In this document: positions 53,168 to 62,074 of the stretch, piece by piece
Position numbering within the stretch: position 1 is the stretch's first letter
Layout: every line of letters begins with the position of its first letter
Assembly: GCF_009709575.1 (NCBI RefSeq)
Contig: NZ_WIXO01000001.1
Span: 3,102,001-3,166,000, forward strand
DNA length: 64,000 nt
Reading direction: 5' to 3'
Source of the DNA: Streptomyces taklimakanensis
Lineage (GTDB): Bacteria > Actinomycetota > Actinomycetes > Streptomycetales > Streptomycetaceae
Position numbers and translations under genes: made by a program
Notes under the pieces: model-generated
Told to the model about the DNA's origin: nothing
The model's input: the letters and a program-made list of their open reading frames with translations, nothing else
Database searches by the model: none

Positions 53168-53545
53168 GCTTCCGAAGGGCTCAAGTCCTGCTCTCGGATG
53201 TCCATCGGAGCAGGCCAAGCTTCTCCCAGCTTGCCCGTCCGAGGGACCAGCTGGTACGTCAGCTGGCTGAGCTGGGAAAACCTGGCAACTGTGTCTCTGC
53301 TGAAGTCCCTCGTTGAACCGATGAGGATCATCATCTCTCAGTCGTTTACGATTGGTCGTCTCAGAGTCCACAGAGCACCAACTCGGACCTGAGGTGCGGG
53401 GGGTTCCGAGGATCCGCGGTAACTGGGACGCGCGGTGAGTGAGCAGCAGGTTTCCACAGGTTCACTTCGTTGGAATCCTTGCTTCCACCAGCGCTTCTGT
53501 GATCTCCTGGTCCCGGTTCATGTCATGCGTACGAAGGGTTGTGCT

Positions 53546-55480
53546 GTGAAGCAGGGGCACTACGGCGTACCTCTCGAACGCAGCGACTACCTCAAGCTGG
53601 ACCCCAACGACCACAGCTGCACCCCGGACAGCTTCCAGGACTGGCTGAAGGGCTTCGGCAAGGGTAAGAGGCTGGCTGTCGATCTCTTCTCCGGCGCCGG
53701 TGGACTGAGCGCCGGCCTTGAGCGCGCGGGATGGACTACAGCAGCAGCTGTCGACTTCGACGAGCGAGCGCTGGAAACCCACAGGGCGAACTTCCCGGGG
53801 CTCAGTCTGAAGATGGATCTTGGTGACCCTGCTGAACGCGACCGGCTTGAAACAATCCTCAAGCCAGCCGCGATCGACCTTGTGGCTGGAGGGCCTCCCT
53901 GCCAGCCCTTCAGCAGGGCCGGACGCAACAAGATCCGTGATCTGGTCAAGAACCATGGCCGCGATCCCGAAGATCGCCGCAAGGAGCTCTGGAGCGCCTA
54001 CCTGGACATGGTGAAGCGGATCAGTCCGCGGGCGGTTCTCATGGAGAACGTCCCCGACATGGGGCTTCACGACGACTTCTTCGTCATCCGGACGATTGAG
54101 GACGAGCTGGAGGAGCTAGGCTACGCGACACAGGTGCGGCTTGTTGACGCGTGGAACTACGGTGTCCCGCAACACCGGAAGCGTCTCATCCTCCTGGCGA
54201 GGAAGGACGTCGACGACTTCACCTGGCGGAAGCCCGACTCCCGGCGCACCACCTTGCGCGACGCCATCGGTGACCTGCCCGAGCTGGAGGTCGTCCCCAC
54301 GGAGCGGGTGGGAGAGCGGGTACTGAAGTACCGGAAGCCTCGCAAACTGTCGCCTTTCGCCATGAAGATGCGCGAAAAGGCGCCGCGTGGTGTGGTCTGG
54401 GATCACATGACCCGGAGGGTCCGGAAGGACGACCACCGGATCTTCGAGGTCATGGAATCCGACACGAAGTACTCCCAGCTTCAGGAGAAGCTGACCGAGG
54501 ACGAGAAGGGGTACCAGCGGTACAGCGCCGAAAAGTACACGGACAAGTACAAGAAGCTGGCGTGGGACGAGCTGAGCCGTACGATCACCGCTCACATCGC
54601 CAAGGACGGCTACTGGTACATCCACCCGGAGCAACTACGAACCCTCACCGTGCGGGAGGCCGCACGCGTGCAGACGTTCCCGGATCACTTCCGGTTTGCC
54701 GGCACCCGGAGCGACGCCTTCCGGCAGATCGGAAACGCTGTACCCCCGCTTCTGGGAGAGGCTGCTGCCGAGGTACTCCAGCCGGTTGATGACGTGGCGG
54801 AGTCCGTCGGTCTCAAGCCCCACTGGCGCGAGGTCAGGAACGACCTCACCGACTGGGCGAAGCGCAGGCGCGAAGGCGGTGACTGGTATCAGCTGCCTGG
54901 TGAAGAGCCGGTACCGCTCCACGCTGCCGTGGTAGCCATACTCTCCGGCGCGAAGATCAAGCCAGTCGTGATGGCGGAGTTGATGACCACCGTCAAGAGG
55001 TCGAAGACACTCACCGCGGCACTGTTCAAGAAGCTGATCGACGTAGCGCCCACGACGACTGTCCGGTCCCGCCTCGACCGCTTGGCACCGCTGGTGGACA
55101 AGCCTTACGACTGGCAGTGGAAAAAGCGCTTCGACGTACCCGCCAAGGTGGCCATGAAGCCAGCCGAGGCATCCCTCTACCGACTGCTGATCGGGGAGGA
55201 CCTCATGCTGGTCGGCCAGAGCACGCTGCGGGTTGCAGCTCGCGTGAACGGTGTCGAAACGTACCACGCGAACCGCCTCAGCGAGGGCCGCGTGAATCTG
55301 GTGAAGCTCGTGGGCGCAGGCAAGGACGCTCCACTGCGCATGGGTGCGATTCGACTCATCGGTAGGGATCTGTGCAGGGACGAGCAGCCCAGGTGCTCGG
55401 ATTGTCCGCTCGTCGCTCACTGTGCTCGTCGGCCAGAGCTGCCCTATGACCAGCTGACCCTGGCCATCCCTCAGGACTGA
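53546..55480 (+). CDS. C5-cytosine DNA methyltransferase with endonuclease-III-like C-terminus
   Basis: The protein has 644 residues from GTG 53546 (GAAGGG seven bases upstream; GTG 53435 would add 37 residues). MTase motifs: I 'DLFSGAGGLSAGLE' (46-59), IV 'GGPPCQPFS' with catalytic Cys119, VI 'ENVP' (167-170), VIII 'QHRKR' (209-213), X 'GNAVPP' (396-401). Residues 418-644 are an extra domain ending 'IRLIGRDLCRDEQPRCSDCPLVAHC': Cys610-x6-Cys617-x2-Cys620-x5-Cys626, the [4Fe-4S] loop pattern of endonuclease III/HhH-GPD glycosylases. The catalytic Asp position appears to be Gly. It methylates cytosine in an unknown sequence; the Vsr gene follows convergently. Confidence 0.9.
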   Translation: MKQGHYGVPLERSDYLKLDPNDHSCTPDSFQDWLKGFGKGKRLAVDLFSGAGGLSAGLERAGWTTAAAVDFDERALETHRANFPGLSLKMDLGDPAERDRLETILKPAAIDLVAGGPPCQPFSRAGRNKIRDLVKNHGRDPEDRRKELWSAYLDMVKRISPRAVLMENVPDMGLHDDFFVIRTIEDELEELGYATQVRLVDAWNYGVPQHRKRLILLARKDVDDFTWRKPDSRRTTLRDAIGDLPELEVVPTERVGERVLKYRKPRKLSPFAMKMREKAPRGVVWDHMTRRVRKDDHRIFEVMESDTKYSQLQEKLTEDEKGYQRYSAEKYTDKYKKLAWDELSRTITAHIAKDGYWYIHPEQLRTLTVREAARVQTFPDHFRFAGTRSDAFRQIGNAVPPLLGEAAAEVLQPVDDVAESVGLKPHWREVRNDLTDWAKRRREGGDWYQLPGEEPVPLHAAVVAILSGAKIKPVVMAELMTTVKRSKTLTAALFKKLIDVAPTTTVRSRLDRLAPLVDKPYDWQWKKRFDVPAKVAMKPAEASLYRLLIGEDLMLVGQSTLRVAARVNGVETYHANRLSEGRVNLVKLVGAGKDAPLRMGAIRLIGRDLCRDEQPRCSDCPLVAHCARRPELPYDQLTLAIPQD

Positions 55481-55493
55481 CCGGTCGGCGGCG

Positions 55494-55949
55494 TCACTCC
55501 GAGCCGTTCGAGCCAGCAGTCTCGGCCACCCGCTGTGCGGCACCCTCCACGTCGCGGCGGATCTCGCACTTCCAGATCCGAACCACAGTCCACCCGGCTG
55601 CCGTGGCCTGCGCCGTGTTACGGCGGTCGCGTTCTCTGTTGGCTTCGATCTTCCTCTGCCAGAGTGCGGCATTGGGCCCTCTGAACTCATTCGGAGTGTG
55701 CTCGGGGCAACCGTGCCAGAAGCAGCCATCTACGAAAACGGCAATGTGACGCCCGGGGAGCACGAAGTCAGCCGTGCATCGTGGCGCCACCTTCCGCTGG
55801 AGACGGAACCTGAGACCCAGCCGGTGCACTGCCCTCCTGAGAGCGACCTCGGGTTTGGTGTCCCTCACCCGTCGACCACGAAGGTGCTCCCCTTCAGCAG
55901 TGGCGACCCACTGCTGCCCCGGCGTTCTGCCGCCTTCGGTCATGATCAT
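55494..55949 (-). CDS. vsr: Very-short-patch (Vsr) mismatch endonuclease
   Basis: The protein has 151 residues. 'RDTKPEVALRRAVHRLGLRFRLQRKVAPRCTADFVLPGRHIAVFVDGCFWHGCPEH' holds the catalytic Asp (ADFVLP) and the 'FVDGCFWHxC' zinc/active-site signature; 'KIEANRERDRRNTAQATAAGWTVVRIWKCEI' closes the fold. Vsr nicks DNA at T:G mismatches that arise by deamination of 5-methylcytosine, so it protects sites of the adjacent methyltransferase. Some Vsr homologues serve as restriction enzymes. ATG 55949 is divergent from the AbrB-like gene and the gene converges on the methyltransferase. Confidence 0.95.
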   Translation of the reverse strand: MIMTEGGRTPGQQWVATAEGEHLRGRRVRDTKPEVALRRAVHRLGLRFRLQRKVAPRCTADFVLPGRHIAVFVDGCFWHGCPEHTPNEFRGPNAALWQRKIEANRERDRRNTAQATAAGWTVVRIWKCEIRRDVEGAAQRVAETAGSNGSE

Positions 55950-55979
55950 CTTTTCAGCCTTTCCGCACCCTCCGAGACG

Positions 55980-55996
55980 GAGAGTGCCACACTCTC
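55980..55996. promoter_or_regulatory. Palindromic operator between vsr and abrB-like gene
   Basis: GAGAGTG-cca-CACTCTC is a perfect 7-bp dyad, three bases before ATG 56000 and 31 bases from the vsr start. A site so placed would block expression in both directions. The AbrB-like product next to it is the natural candidate ligand. Confidence 0.6.
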
Positions 55997-55999
55997 CTC

Positions 56000-56188
56000 A
56001 TGCTCCGAGAACCAGCCGAACTCCGTGTCGATGACCAGGGCCGTGTCGAGCTGCCAATCGGCCTGCTGGCCAAAGCCGGTATTGCACCAGGCGCCGCACT
56101 TGTCGCGTTCAGCGACGGAGACGGACGCATCGCACTGAGGCGTGCAGAAGACGCGATCAACGACCTGCTGGGCGAGGGAACCCTGTAA
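56000..56188 (+). CDS. AbrB/MazE/SpoVT-fold DNA-binding protein
   Basis: The protein has 62 residues: 'AELRVDDQGRVELPIGLLAKAGIAPGAALVAFSDGDGRIALRRAEDAINDLL' is a complete swapped-hairpin AbrB domain (V-D-D-x-G-R-V-x-L-P; A-G-I-x-P-G). Such proteins are transcriptional regulators or antitoxins; no toxin gene partner overlaps it. It diverges from vsr and converges on the AIPR gene. It likely regulates the modification module through the dyad at its own promoter. Confidence 0.8.
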   Translation: MLREPAELRVDDQGRVELPIGLLAKAGIAPGAALVAFSDGDGRIALRRAEDAINDLLGEGTL

Positions 56189-56220
56189 CGGCAGCCCCAG
56201 CTCTTCCGGGACTGCCGCGC

Positions 56221-58239
56221 TCATGCAGTCTCTTGGTCGAGGCTGACGGGTACGGGGTGGAATCCCTGCCGCAGGGCCTCTTCGTAGACCTCCATCGCCT
56301 GCCTTGCCTGGGCCCCGACGACCCGTCGCCCCTGGGACAGACGCTGCGCGACACGGTCGGCGAGCTGTCTGTCGACAGAGCGCAGGACCCGGCCTTCGCG
56401 GGCCCAGTCCGCGAGAGCCCGCCACTCCTCGCTGGGGATGTCCTCAACGGCGGCTTCGGCCTCGTCGGACTCTGTGCTCTCGAGAGAGGCGATCTCGAAG
56501 GGCTCGGCTGTGAGCTCGGCGGCCAGTGCGGCGGGGAGAGTCCACGGGATGCGGGACACCTCGTCCCAGCAGTCGGGCTTCTTCGCCCACTCCGACACGT
56601 GTCGGTCGCTGGAGATCACCGTTTCCATGACCAAGGGACAGAGTTCGTCGAGGGCGCCCCTCAGTGCGTCCGTGGTGCCCTGCTCGTTCCAGATCCGGTC
56701 GAGGTCGATCCGCTTCTCGGCGGCGAGAGAGAGCCGGGCGACCGTGTAGGTCGTGATCAGCCGTTTGTGGCTGCCGGCCGAGTGCGCACGGGCGATCCGG
56801 TCGGCAGCCTGGAACAGGAGGGCGGTGGCTATGGCGCGCTTGCAGTACTGCACGTCCACGACCGGATCGGACTTCTCGATCCGCTCCATGAAGTGCGCGA
56901 AGTTCTTCTGGGCGCCGCGACTCACCCAGTACGGGAGCTGCTCCCAGGAGTGTATGAAGGTGGCCAGGTCGGACTTACTGAACCTCTGCCGGCTCGGCGT
57001 GATCAGCTTGAACTTGCGCTGGGCGGCACGGGTCTCGTACTCGGCGGACTTGTCGGTGTACTGGCCCCGTGCCCGTTCGTAGAACCATCGCGTCTCCTGA
57101 CCGCTGCCGTCGGTCGCAGGGGCCCACAGGCTGCGGGAGACGCGCTCGAAGGCGACGTGAAACTCGTGGTTCGAGCTGAAGTCGACCAACGTCACCTTGT
57201 TCTGGGTGTTGGAGTACTGGGAGATCCTCGGAACGATCTCGGACAGGTGCGCGGGATCGACGATCGTGAGTTTCATCTGCACATGAACCCCGTCCAAGTC
57301 CCGCTTGTCACGGGTCAGGACGTGGTGCAGCGAGGCGGTGGTCTGACCGCCGTTGACGATCTGGAGGCCGGTCATGCTCCTGATGGCGACGGGACTGCCG
57401 AACTCGTCGGTCTCGAAGTCCACGTCCGAGGCGGTGGCGGTCACGCCGTTGTTGTAGGCGAGGAAGCGGCCCGGAGCGTTCAGCAGGGTGTCGCGGATGC
57501 CCTTGTTCACGGCGCCGCGGGTCTGAAGGAAGGATCGGACGTTGAGTTCGAGCAGCCGAGTCCGGTGCTCCTTGTACAGCTCGGCAAGCTGTCGGCCGGG
57601 GATGACGGCTAGGACGACCGAGTAGTTCGGCTCGTCGCTGTGTGCTGCCAGGCAGGGAAGGGGCTGGTCGAAGGTCACCTTGATGGGCTCGCCGATGCTC
57701 CCGGAGGTCTCGTGCCTGTGGAGCCGCGCAAGGTCCCAGAGTTCGTGCGTGACAGGGATCCCCTCGAACTCCCTGGGCTCCGGGGCGCTCGTCGTGCTGA
57801 CCCGGTTACTGAGAAGGAAGAGGCGGATCTTCGGAACGCTGGACAGCGCCTTCTCCACACCCATGCACATGTCGTGAACATCGGTGTTGTCCTCCTGGTT
57901 GGAGCGGATGGCCTCGTGCTTGCCCAGGAACGCGAACAGCCTGCGGAACAGCCTGTCGGACTCGGACTTGGTCAGTTTGCTGCTCAACGGGGTCAGGTTG
58001 AAGTCCGTGGTGTAGAGGTCGAGGCTGGAACCGTCCTCGGGCAGACCGTAGCCGTAGATCTCCAGTCCCCGGGAGGAGTGGTACGCGAGTGCGGCGTCGG
58101 TGACGACACCGGCTTCCTCGAGGATCTCGAGTACGTGCTGAGTGAACGTGTTCGGGATCGAGCCGCCCTCGGCATCCGCCAGCGCCTGGATGTCGGTGAC
58201 CAGGGCGCGTGAGTACTCGTGGAGGTCGTGCTCAGCCAT
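56221..58239 (-). CDS. AIPR-family (abortive infection phage resistance) protein
   Basis: The protein has 672 residues. The AIPR domain core: 'ELYKEHRTRLLELNVRSFLQTRGAVNKGIRDTLLNAPGRFLAYNNGVTATA' (about 221-270), then 'SMTGLQIVNGGQTTASLHH' (about 287-305). AIPR occurs in phage-resistance proteins; its biochemical role is not well established. The C-terminal 270 residues are helical. ATG 58239 (GAGGAACC upstream) overlaps the stop of the PD-(D/E)XK gene by eight bases. Last gene of the four-gene operon. Confidence 0.88.
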   Translation of the reverse strand: MAEHDLHEYSRALVTDIQALADAEGGSIPNTFTQHVLEILEEAGVVTDAALAYHSSRGLEIYGYGLPEDGSSLDLYTTDFNLTPLSSKLTKSESDRLFRRLFAFLGKHEAIRSNQEDNTDVHDMCMGVEKALSSVPKIRLFLLSNRVSTTSAPEPREFEGIPVTHELWDLARLHRHETSGSIGEPIKVTFDQPLPCLAAHSDEPNYSVVLAVIPGRQLAELYKEHRTRLLELNVRSFLQTRGAVNKGIRDTLLNAPGRFLAYNNGVTATASDVDFETDEFGSPVAIRSMTGLQIVNGGQTTASLHHVLTRDKRDLDGVHVQMKLTIVDPAHLSEIVPRISQYSNTQNKVTLVDFSSNHEFHVAFERVSRSLWAPATDGSGQETRWFYERARGQYTDKSAEYETRAAQRKFKLITPSRQRFSKSDLATFIHSWEQLPYWVSRGAQKNFAHFMERIEKSDPVVDVQYCKRAIATALLFQAADRIARAHSAGSHKRLITTYTVARLSLAAEKRIDLDRIWNEQGTTDALRGALDELCPLVMETVISSDRHVSEWAKKPDCWDEVSRIPWTLPAALAAELTAEPFEIASLESTESDEAEAAVEDIPSEEWRALADWAREGRVLRSVDRQLADRVAQRLSQGRRVVGAQARQAMEVYEEALRQGFHPVPVSLDQETA

Positions 58240-59239
58240 TGGTTCCTCGGATCAGATCGACCAGTGCTTCGGCGGTCACGCTGTGGGCGACCAGGGCCGA
58301 CACGTCGATGGTGTAGGTGCAGTTGCTTACCCCGGGCGGCAGTTCGGCCTCGACGATTCTGGGGAAACCCTCCCCGACCGTCCAGAACTCGCTGCGACGC
58401 AGGGTGTAGCGATCGTGGTCGTAGAGGTCCCGCTGGTTCGGCAGGTAACCGGCTTGGACCAGCAGGCTCTCGAAGCGCTGGGAGGCGGACGGCGAGGTCA
58501 GACGGGCCCGTATCTCGTCCACCAAGGTGTTCAGGCTCCTGCCGAGCCCTCGCTGCCGGTCGTCGAGGACGACGTGAGCCAGCGCGAGGGGCGTCGAGTC
58601 GGCCGTGTCCAGCTGCCGCTCGCTCGCGATCTGGACCGTCCGGGGTGAGCGGGCTGTGGTCGTCTTCACCTCGACCGCGGCGCCGGGCAACTGGAAGTCC
58701 TGGTTCGTCTGCCGGGGGCCGGTCCAGGAACTGACGGCCGTGTGCTGGTCCACAGCCGGAAGCACGTACTCGAGGAGGAAGTGGAGTTCACCGAACAGGC
58801 CGCACCGGGCCTGCCGGGAAAGACCCTCGCGCGACACGGAGCGCAGCAGCTGCTGCCATCGGACGTAGCGGCGAATCGCGGCCTCCGCCGCCGTCTCGGT
58901 GGTCGGTGCGTCTCGCACCACGTCTGCGATGTCCGTGACGAGGGGAGTGAACACCTCCGTGAGCTCGTCGTCGGTGAGCACGACCTGGAGCTCGTAGTGG
59001 TTGCCGGACACCGACGACAGGTTCAGCTGCAGGCCACGGGTGGCTGGCAGCTCGTGAATCTCCTGCCGTACGGTGTCGGCGGTCCTGGCGTCGGTGCCGA
59101 GTAGCAGCATCCGTCGCAGAGCGGGGTGCGTCACCGACACCTGGATGTCGTGCGGGGAGTCGGGATGGAGCCGCTTGGTGGACCTGCCCGGGGTTTGCTG
59201 GCGAGTCTCCAGCTCCTGCCACACACTCTCGTCGATCAC
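58232..59239 (-). CDS. PD-(D/E)XK motif protein (DUF4420 type)
   Basis: The protein has 335 residues. Active-site pattern: Glu151 in 'GLFGELHFLLEYVLP', Asp181 in 'TNQDFQLPGAAVEVKTTTA', Glu190 and Lys192 (ExK). This layout is that of the PD-(D/E)XK/DUF4420 family found in restriction systems with Z1 helicases. GTG 59239 overlaps the Z1 gene stop (GTGA). Predicted endonuclease subunit of the complex encoded by this operon. Confidence 0.9.
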   Translation of the reverse strand: MIDESVWQELETRQQTPGRSTKRLHPDSPHDIQVSVTHPALRRMLLLGTDARTADTVRQEIHELPATRGLQLNLSSVSGNHYELQVVLTDDELTEVFTPLVTDIADVVRDAPTTETAAEAAIRRYVRWQQLLRSVSREGLSRQARCGLFGELHFLLEYVLPAVDQHTAVSSWTGPRQTNQDFQLPGAAVEVKTTTARSPRTVQIASERQLDTADSTPLALAHVVLDDRQRGLGRSLNTLVDEIRARLTSPSASQRFESLLVQAGYLPNQRDLYDHDRYTLRRSEFWTVGEGFPRIVEAELPPGVSNCTYTIDVSALVAHSVTAEALVDLIRGTNG

Positions 59240-62025
59240 TCTTCGTCCTCGAAGTCGTCGAACTCCATGTCCTGCTTGAACCAGATGTCGTTGACCACGT
59301 ACTCGGTCTTCAGCTGGTGCTGGGAGAACGGGAAGCTGATGGCGAACCCGACCAGAGGAGCGACAGGCCTGGAGTTCTCCGGCGACTTGGCCACCTCGCC
59401 AGGGCCGAGGGGATACAGCAGTAGCAATGGCTGGTCAGGGTGACGCTGGTGGCGCAGAGGCCGACCACGGGGAGTGTCGGGGTCGAGTGGTTCGCCCCTC
59501 CTGTTGAATTTCCCTCTCGCGGCCTCCTTCGTGGCCTTCAGCGCACGGTCGCGCTGCTCCTTGGTCAGGTCGCAGAGCTCATCGGCGGGGCTGAGTACAC
59601 GCTTGATCGTGTAACGGCCGGGAACGACCTCCGAGGACTTGGAGTGGCTGCGTGTGATGAGACCGATGGAATGGCCCGCGATCTCGACCGCTTCTCCCTC
59701 GGACAGTCGGCTGGCGAGGCGGACCGTCCAGTTTCCCAGCTCGCCCTGCCTGGCACACTGGCGTACGTACTCCGCGATGAAGGCCGGACGAACCCGCTGG
59801 GCGTGTCGGTCGGTGAGGTAGGAGTCGAGGAAACCCTCGGTGACATCCGAGGCCGCGATGCCACTCCAGGTGATGCTCCCGCTCCGCTTGTCCACCTTCC
59901 CGGAGGAGAGAGCATCGAGGCGTGCGATGAACGACCCGAGAAGCTCGTGGTTGTGGCGAACCACCTTCTCGGACAGGTCGAAGATGGTCGTCTCGGGAAG
60001 CTCACCGGAGTAGCTGAGGCGGACACGCGTGCCTTGCCTCATCTTGTTGGAGGCCGTGATGCCCAGGCCGAGCGATGAGGTCCTGACCTTGAGGCCGTAC
60101 TCGCGTGGGGTGAGTCCCACCGCGGACATCTCCTCGATGTCGCGCCGGAGTTCGTCGGTGGCTGCGGTGATCTCTGCGTACTGGCGCTGCAGCGTACGTG
60201 TCGTGTACAGCCGGCACAGGTCCTCGTAACGGGGGCGGTAGCCGAACCAGCGGCCCATCTGCAGCAGGGTGTCGTACGTCTTGGAGGCACGCAGGTAGTA
60301 GCTGACCGACAGCCCTTCGAGGGTCAGACCGCGGGAGAGCTTCTCGCCGCCGACGGCGATGACCGACAGGCCGGTCTCCCGGCGCTCGTAGTACTGGAGG
60401 GCATCCTTCGCTGCACCGTTGACGGCCATGACGGTGATCTTCGCGAGAGCGGCGTGGAGATGGGATTCCACGTCCTCCCAGTCGAGCCTGTTCCCGGTCA
60501 TGCTCTCAGTGCAGGGGACGAAGTCCTCCTCCCACAGCAGCTGCAGCTCTTCCTCGAGTTCTTCACGGGCACTGCTGAACCTGTCCTGGAGAACGTCGAA
60601 GAGCAGACGTACGTGGGCATCGATCTGGTCGCGAACCTGCTGTTGTACGGCGGTGAAGCGAGTCACGTGCACCAGCATGGAGTTGTGCACGGCGACCTGC
60701 CCGCGCGCTCGACGTGCCGCGCAGGTAAGGACGAAGGACCGGATGGCCCGCTGCAGCGACTTGGGCAGGAAGTCGGGTACTTGGTGGTGGGACTTGTGCT
60801 TGTCCGGCACCCAGAGGTCCGTGTCCTTGATATGCCTTATGAGCGGCAGCGGTTCGACGTCCTCCTCGTCGCCGTCGGTCTGCAGACCGAAGAGACGCTC
60901 CGGACCGAGGTAGTTGGACGGCGCACGCAGGGTGCGGATGAAGCTCTCCGGGAAGAGGTCGGGGCCCAGCTCGTCATGGTCGGTGTCGGGGCTGATGTAG
61001 ATGTTCGCGAAGGGAGTCGCGGTGTAGCCGACGTAGGACGCCTTCGTGAAACTATTGACCAACCGCCTGATGGCCTTGTTGATCGCCGACGGGTTGGTGT
61101 CGGGGTCCTTGGAGGTGTTCACCCCGGCGTTGTCGGCTTCGTCGTCGATCACGAACAAGGGGAGGTCGGGAACGACCATCCGGCCGGTCTCCGGCTCCTC
61201 CACGCCGTGGTTGTCGATCACCCAGTCGCGCAGGTTGTCGATGATCCGGCGGTTCTTCTTGACCACGAGGACGACCGGGACGCTACCCACCGGGACATTC
61301 GCGGAGACCGCTGTCTTCCGGGCGAAGTCCCCCTTCTCGTGGCTGGTGGTGAGCGACGCGGCCTTCAGGCGCTTGCCGTGCGACATCGCGCCGACACCGA
61401 TATGACGGTGCGCGTCGTCATCCGAGCGGAACTGGTACTGGGTGTCGAACCCGAGGAGCCCTTCGTCGATACGGAGCTGGGTCTGACTGCGCAGATCGTT
61501 GTGGATCCCGGCGAACACCACGATGAGCCGGTAGCCGGCGTCGGCCGCCTTCGCGGCGAGCCCGATGAACTGCCCTGTCTTGCCGGACTGGACCTGTCCG
61601 ATCACGAGCCCGGTCCGGCGCCAGGTGCCCTCCCGCTGAGGGTCTTCCAGCTCGCCGAGGACGTCGTCGGTGCTCTGGTCGAGTCGGCGCACGACCTGCG
61701 TCGGAAGCTTGGAGACGCTCAGGAGGTAGCGCCGGTAGCGGTCCCAGAAGTCCCACTTCCGGTCGGCCTTCGCGTCGGCGAGCCAGGGGACGTGGCCCTC
61801 GTCGTTCTTCATCGCGGAAGAATCGGCCTGGAACACGGAAGCCCGGGCCTCGAGTACCTTCCGCACCTGGTCCCGCTCCACTGTGATCCCCTGAGCAGCG
61901 AGGATGCTGACCGCGGTGTTCACGGCGAAGTCCACCTCGGCCGGCGTTGCCTGGCGGTCGCCCGGCAGGAGCAGTACCGCGGTCTGCTCGGCCTTTTCGA
62001 GACTGTCTTCGGGGGCGGTGCTCAC
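59236..62025 (-). CDS. Z1-domain superfamily-II helicase-like ATPase
   Basis: The protein has 929 residues. Walker A 'GQVQSGKT' (143-150), 'VFAGIHNDLRSQT', Walker B-like 'FVIDDEADNAGVNT' (291-304), 'YVGYTATPFANIYI' (motif III, about 331-344), the Z1 domain with 'VIAVGGEKLSRGLTLEGLSVSYYLRASKTYDTLLQMGRWFGYRPRYEDLCRLY' (motifs V-VI), and a C-terminal half. Z1 proteins are DNA translocase/helicase-like partners in modification-dependent or methylase-linked restriction systems. GTG 62025 has GGAGG. It is the second gene of the operon. Confidence 0.92.
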   Translation of the reverse strand: MSTAPEDSLEKAEQTAVLLLPGDRQATPAEVDFAVNTAVSILAAQGITVERDQVRKVLEARASVFQADSSAMKNDEGHVPWLADAKADRKWDFWDRYRRYLLSVSKLPTQVVRRLDQSTDDVLGELEDPQREGTWRRTGLVIGQVQSGKTGQFIGLAAKAADAGYRLIVVFAGIHNDLRSQTQLRIDEGLLGFDTQYQFRSDDDAHRHIGVGAMSHGKRLKAASLTTSHEKGDFARKTAVSANVPVGSVPVVLVVKKNRRIIDNLRDWVIDNHGVEEPETGRMVVPDLPLFVIDDEADNAGVNTSKDPDTNPSAINKAIRRLVNSFTKASYVGYTATPFANIYISPDTDHDELGPDLFPESFIRTLRAPSNYLGPERLFGLQTDGDEEDVEPLPLIRHIKDTDLWVPDKHKSHHQVPDFLPKSLQRAIRSFVLTCAARRARGQVAVHNSMLVHVTRFTAVQQQVRDQIDAHVRLLFDVLQDRFSSAREELEEELQLLWEEDFVPCTESMTGNRLDWEDVESHLHAALAKITVMAVNGAAKDALQYYERRETGLSVIAVGGEKLSRGLTLEGLSVSYYLRASKTYDTLLQMGRWFGYRPRYEDLCRLYTTRTLQRQYAEITAATDELRRDIEEMSAVGLTPREYGLKVRTSSLGLGITASNKMRQGTRVRLSYSGELPETTIFDLSEKVVRHNHELLGSFIARLDALSSGKVDKRSGSITWSGIAASDVTEGFLDSYLTDRHAQRVRPAFIAEYVRQCARQGELGNWTVRLASRLSEGEAVEIAGHSIGLITRSHSKSSEVVPGRYTIKRVLSPADELCDLTKEQRDRALKATKEAARGKFNRRGEPLDPDTPRGRPLRHQRHPDQPLLLLYPLGPGEVAKSPENSRPVAPLVGFAISFPFSQHQLKTEYVVNDIWFKQDMEFDDFEDEE

Positions 62026-62074
62026 AGCGACCTCCAGTGGCCGGTCGGTTGGGAGTAGGCGGTTACCAGGTTGG

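Noticed and set aside
56000..56188. Antitoxin of a MazEF/VapBC pair
   Set aside because: The next genes are vsr (divergent) and AIPR (convergent); no small toxin gene follows or overlaps.
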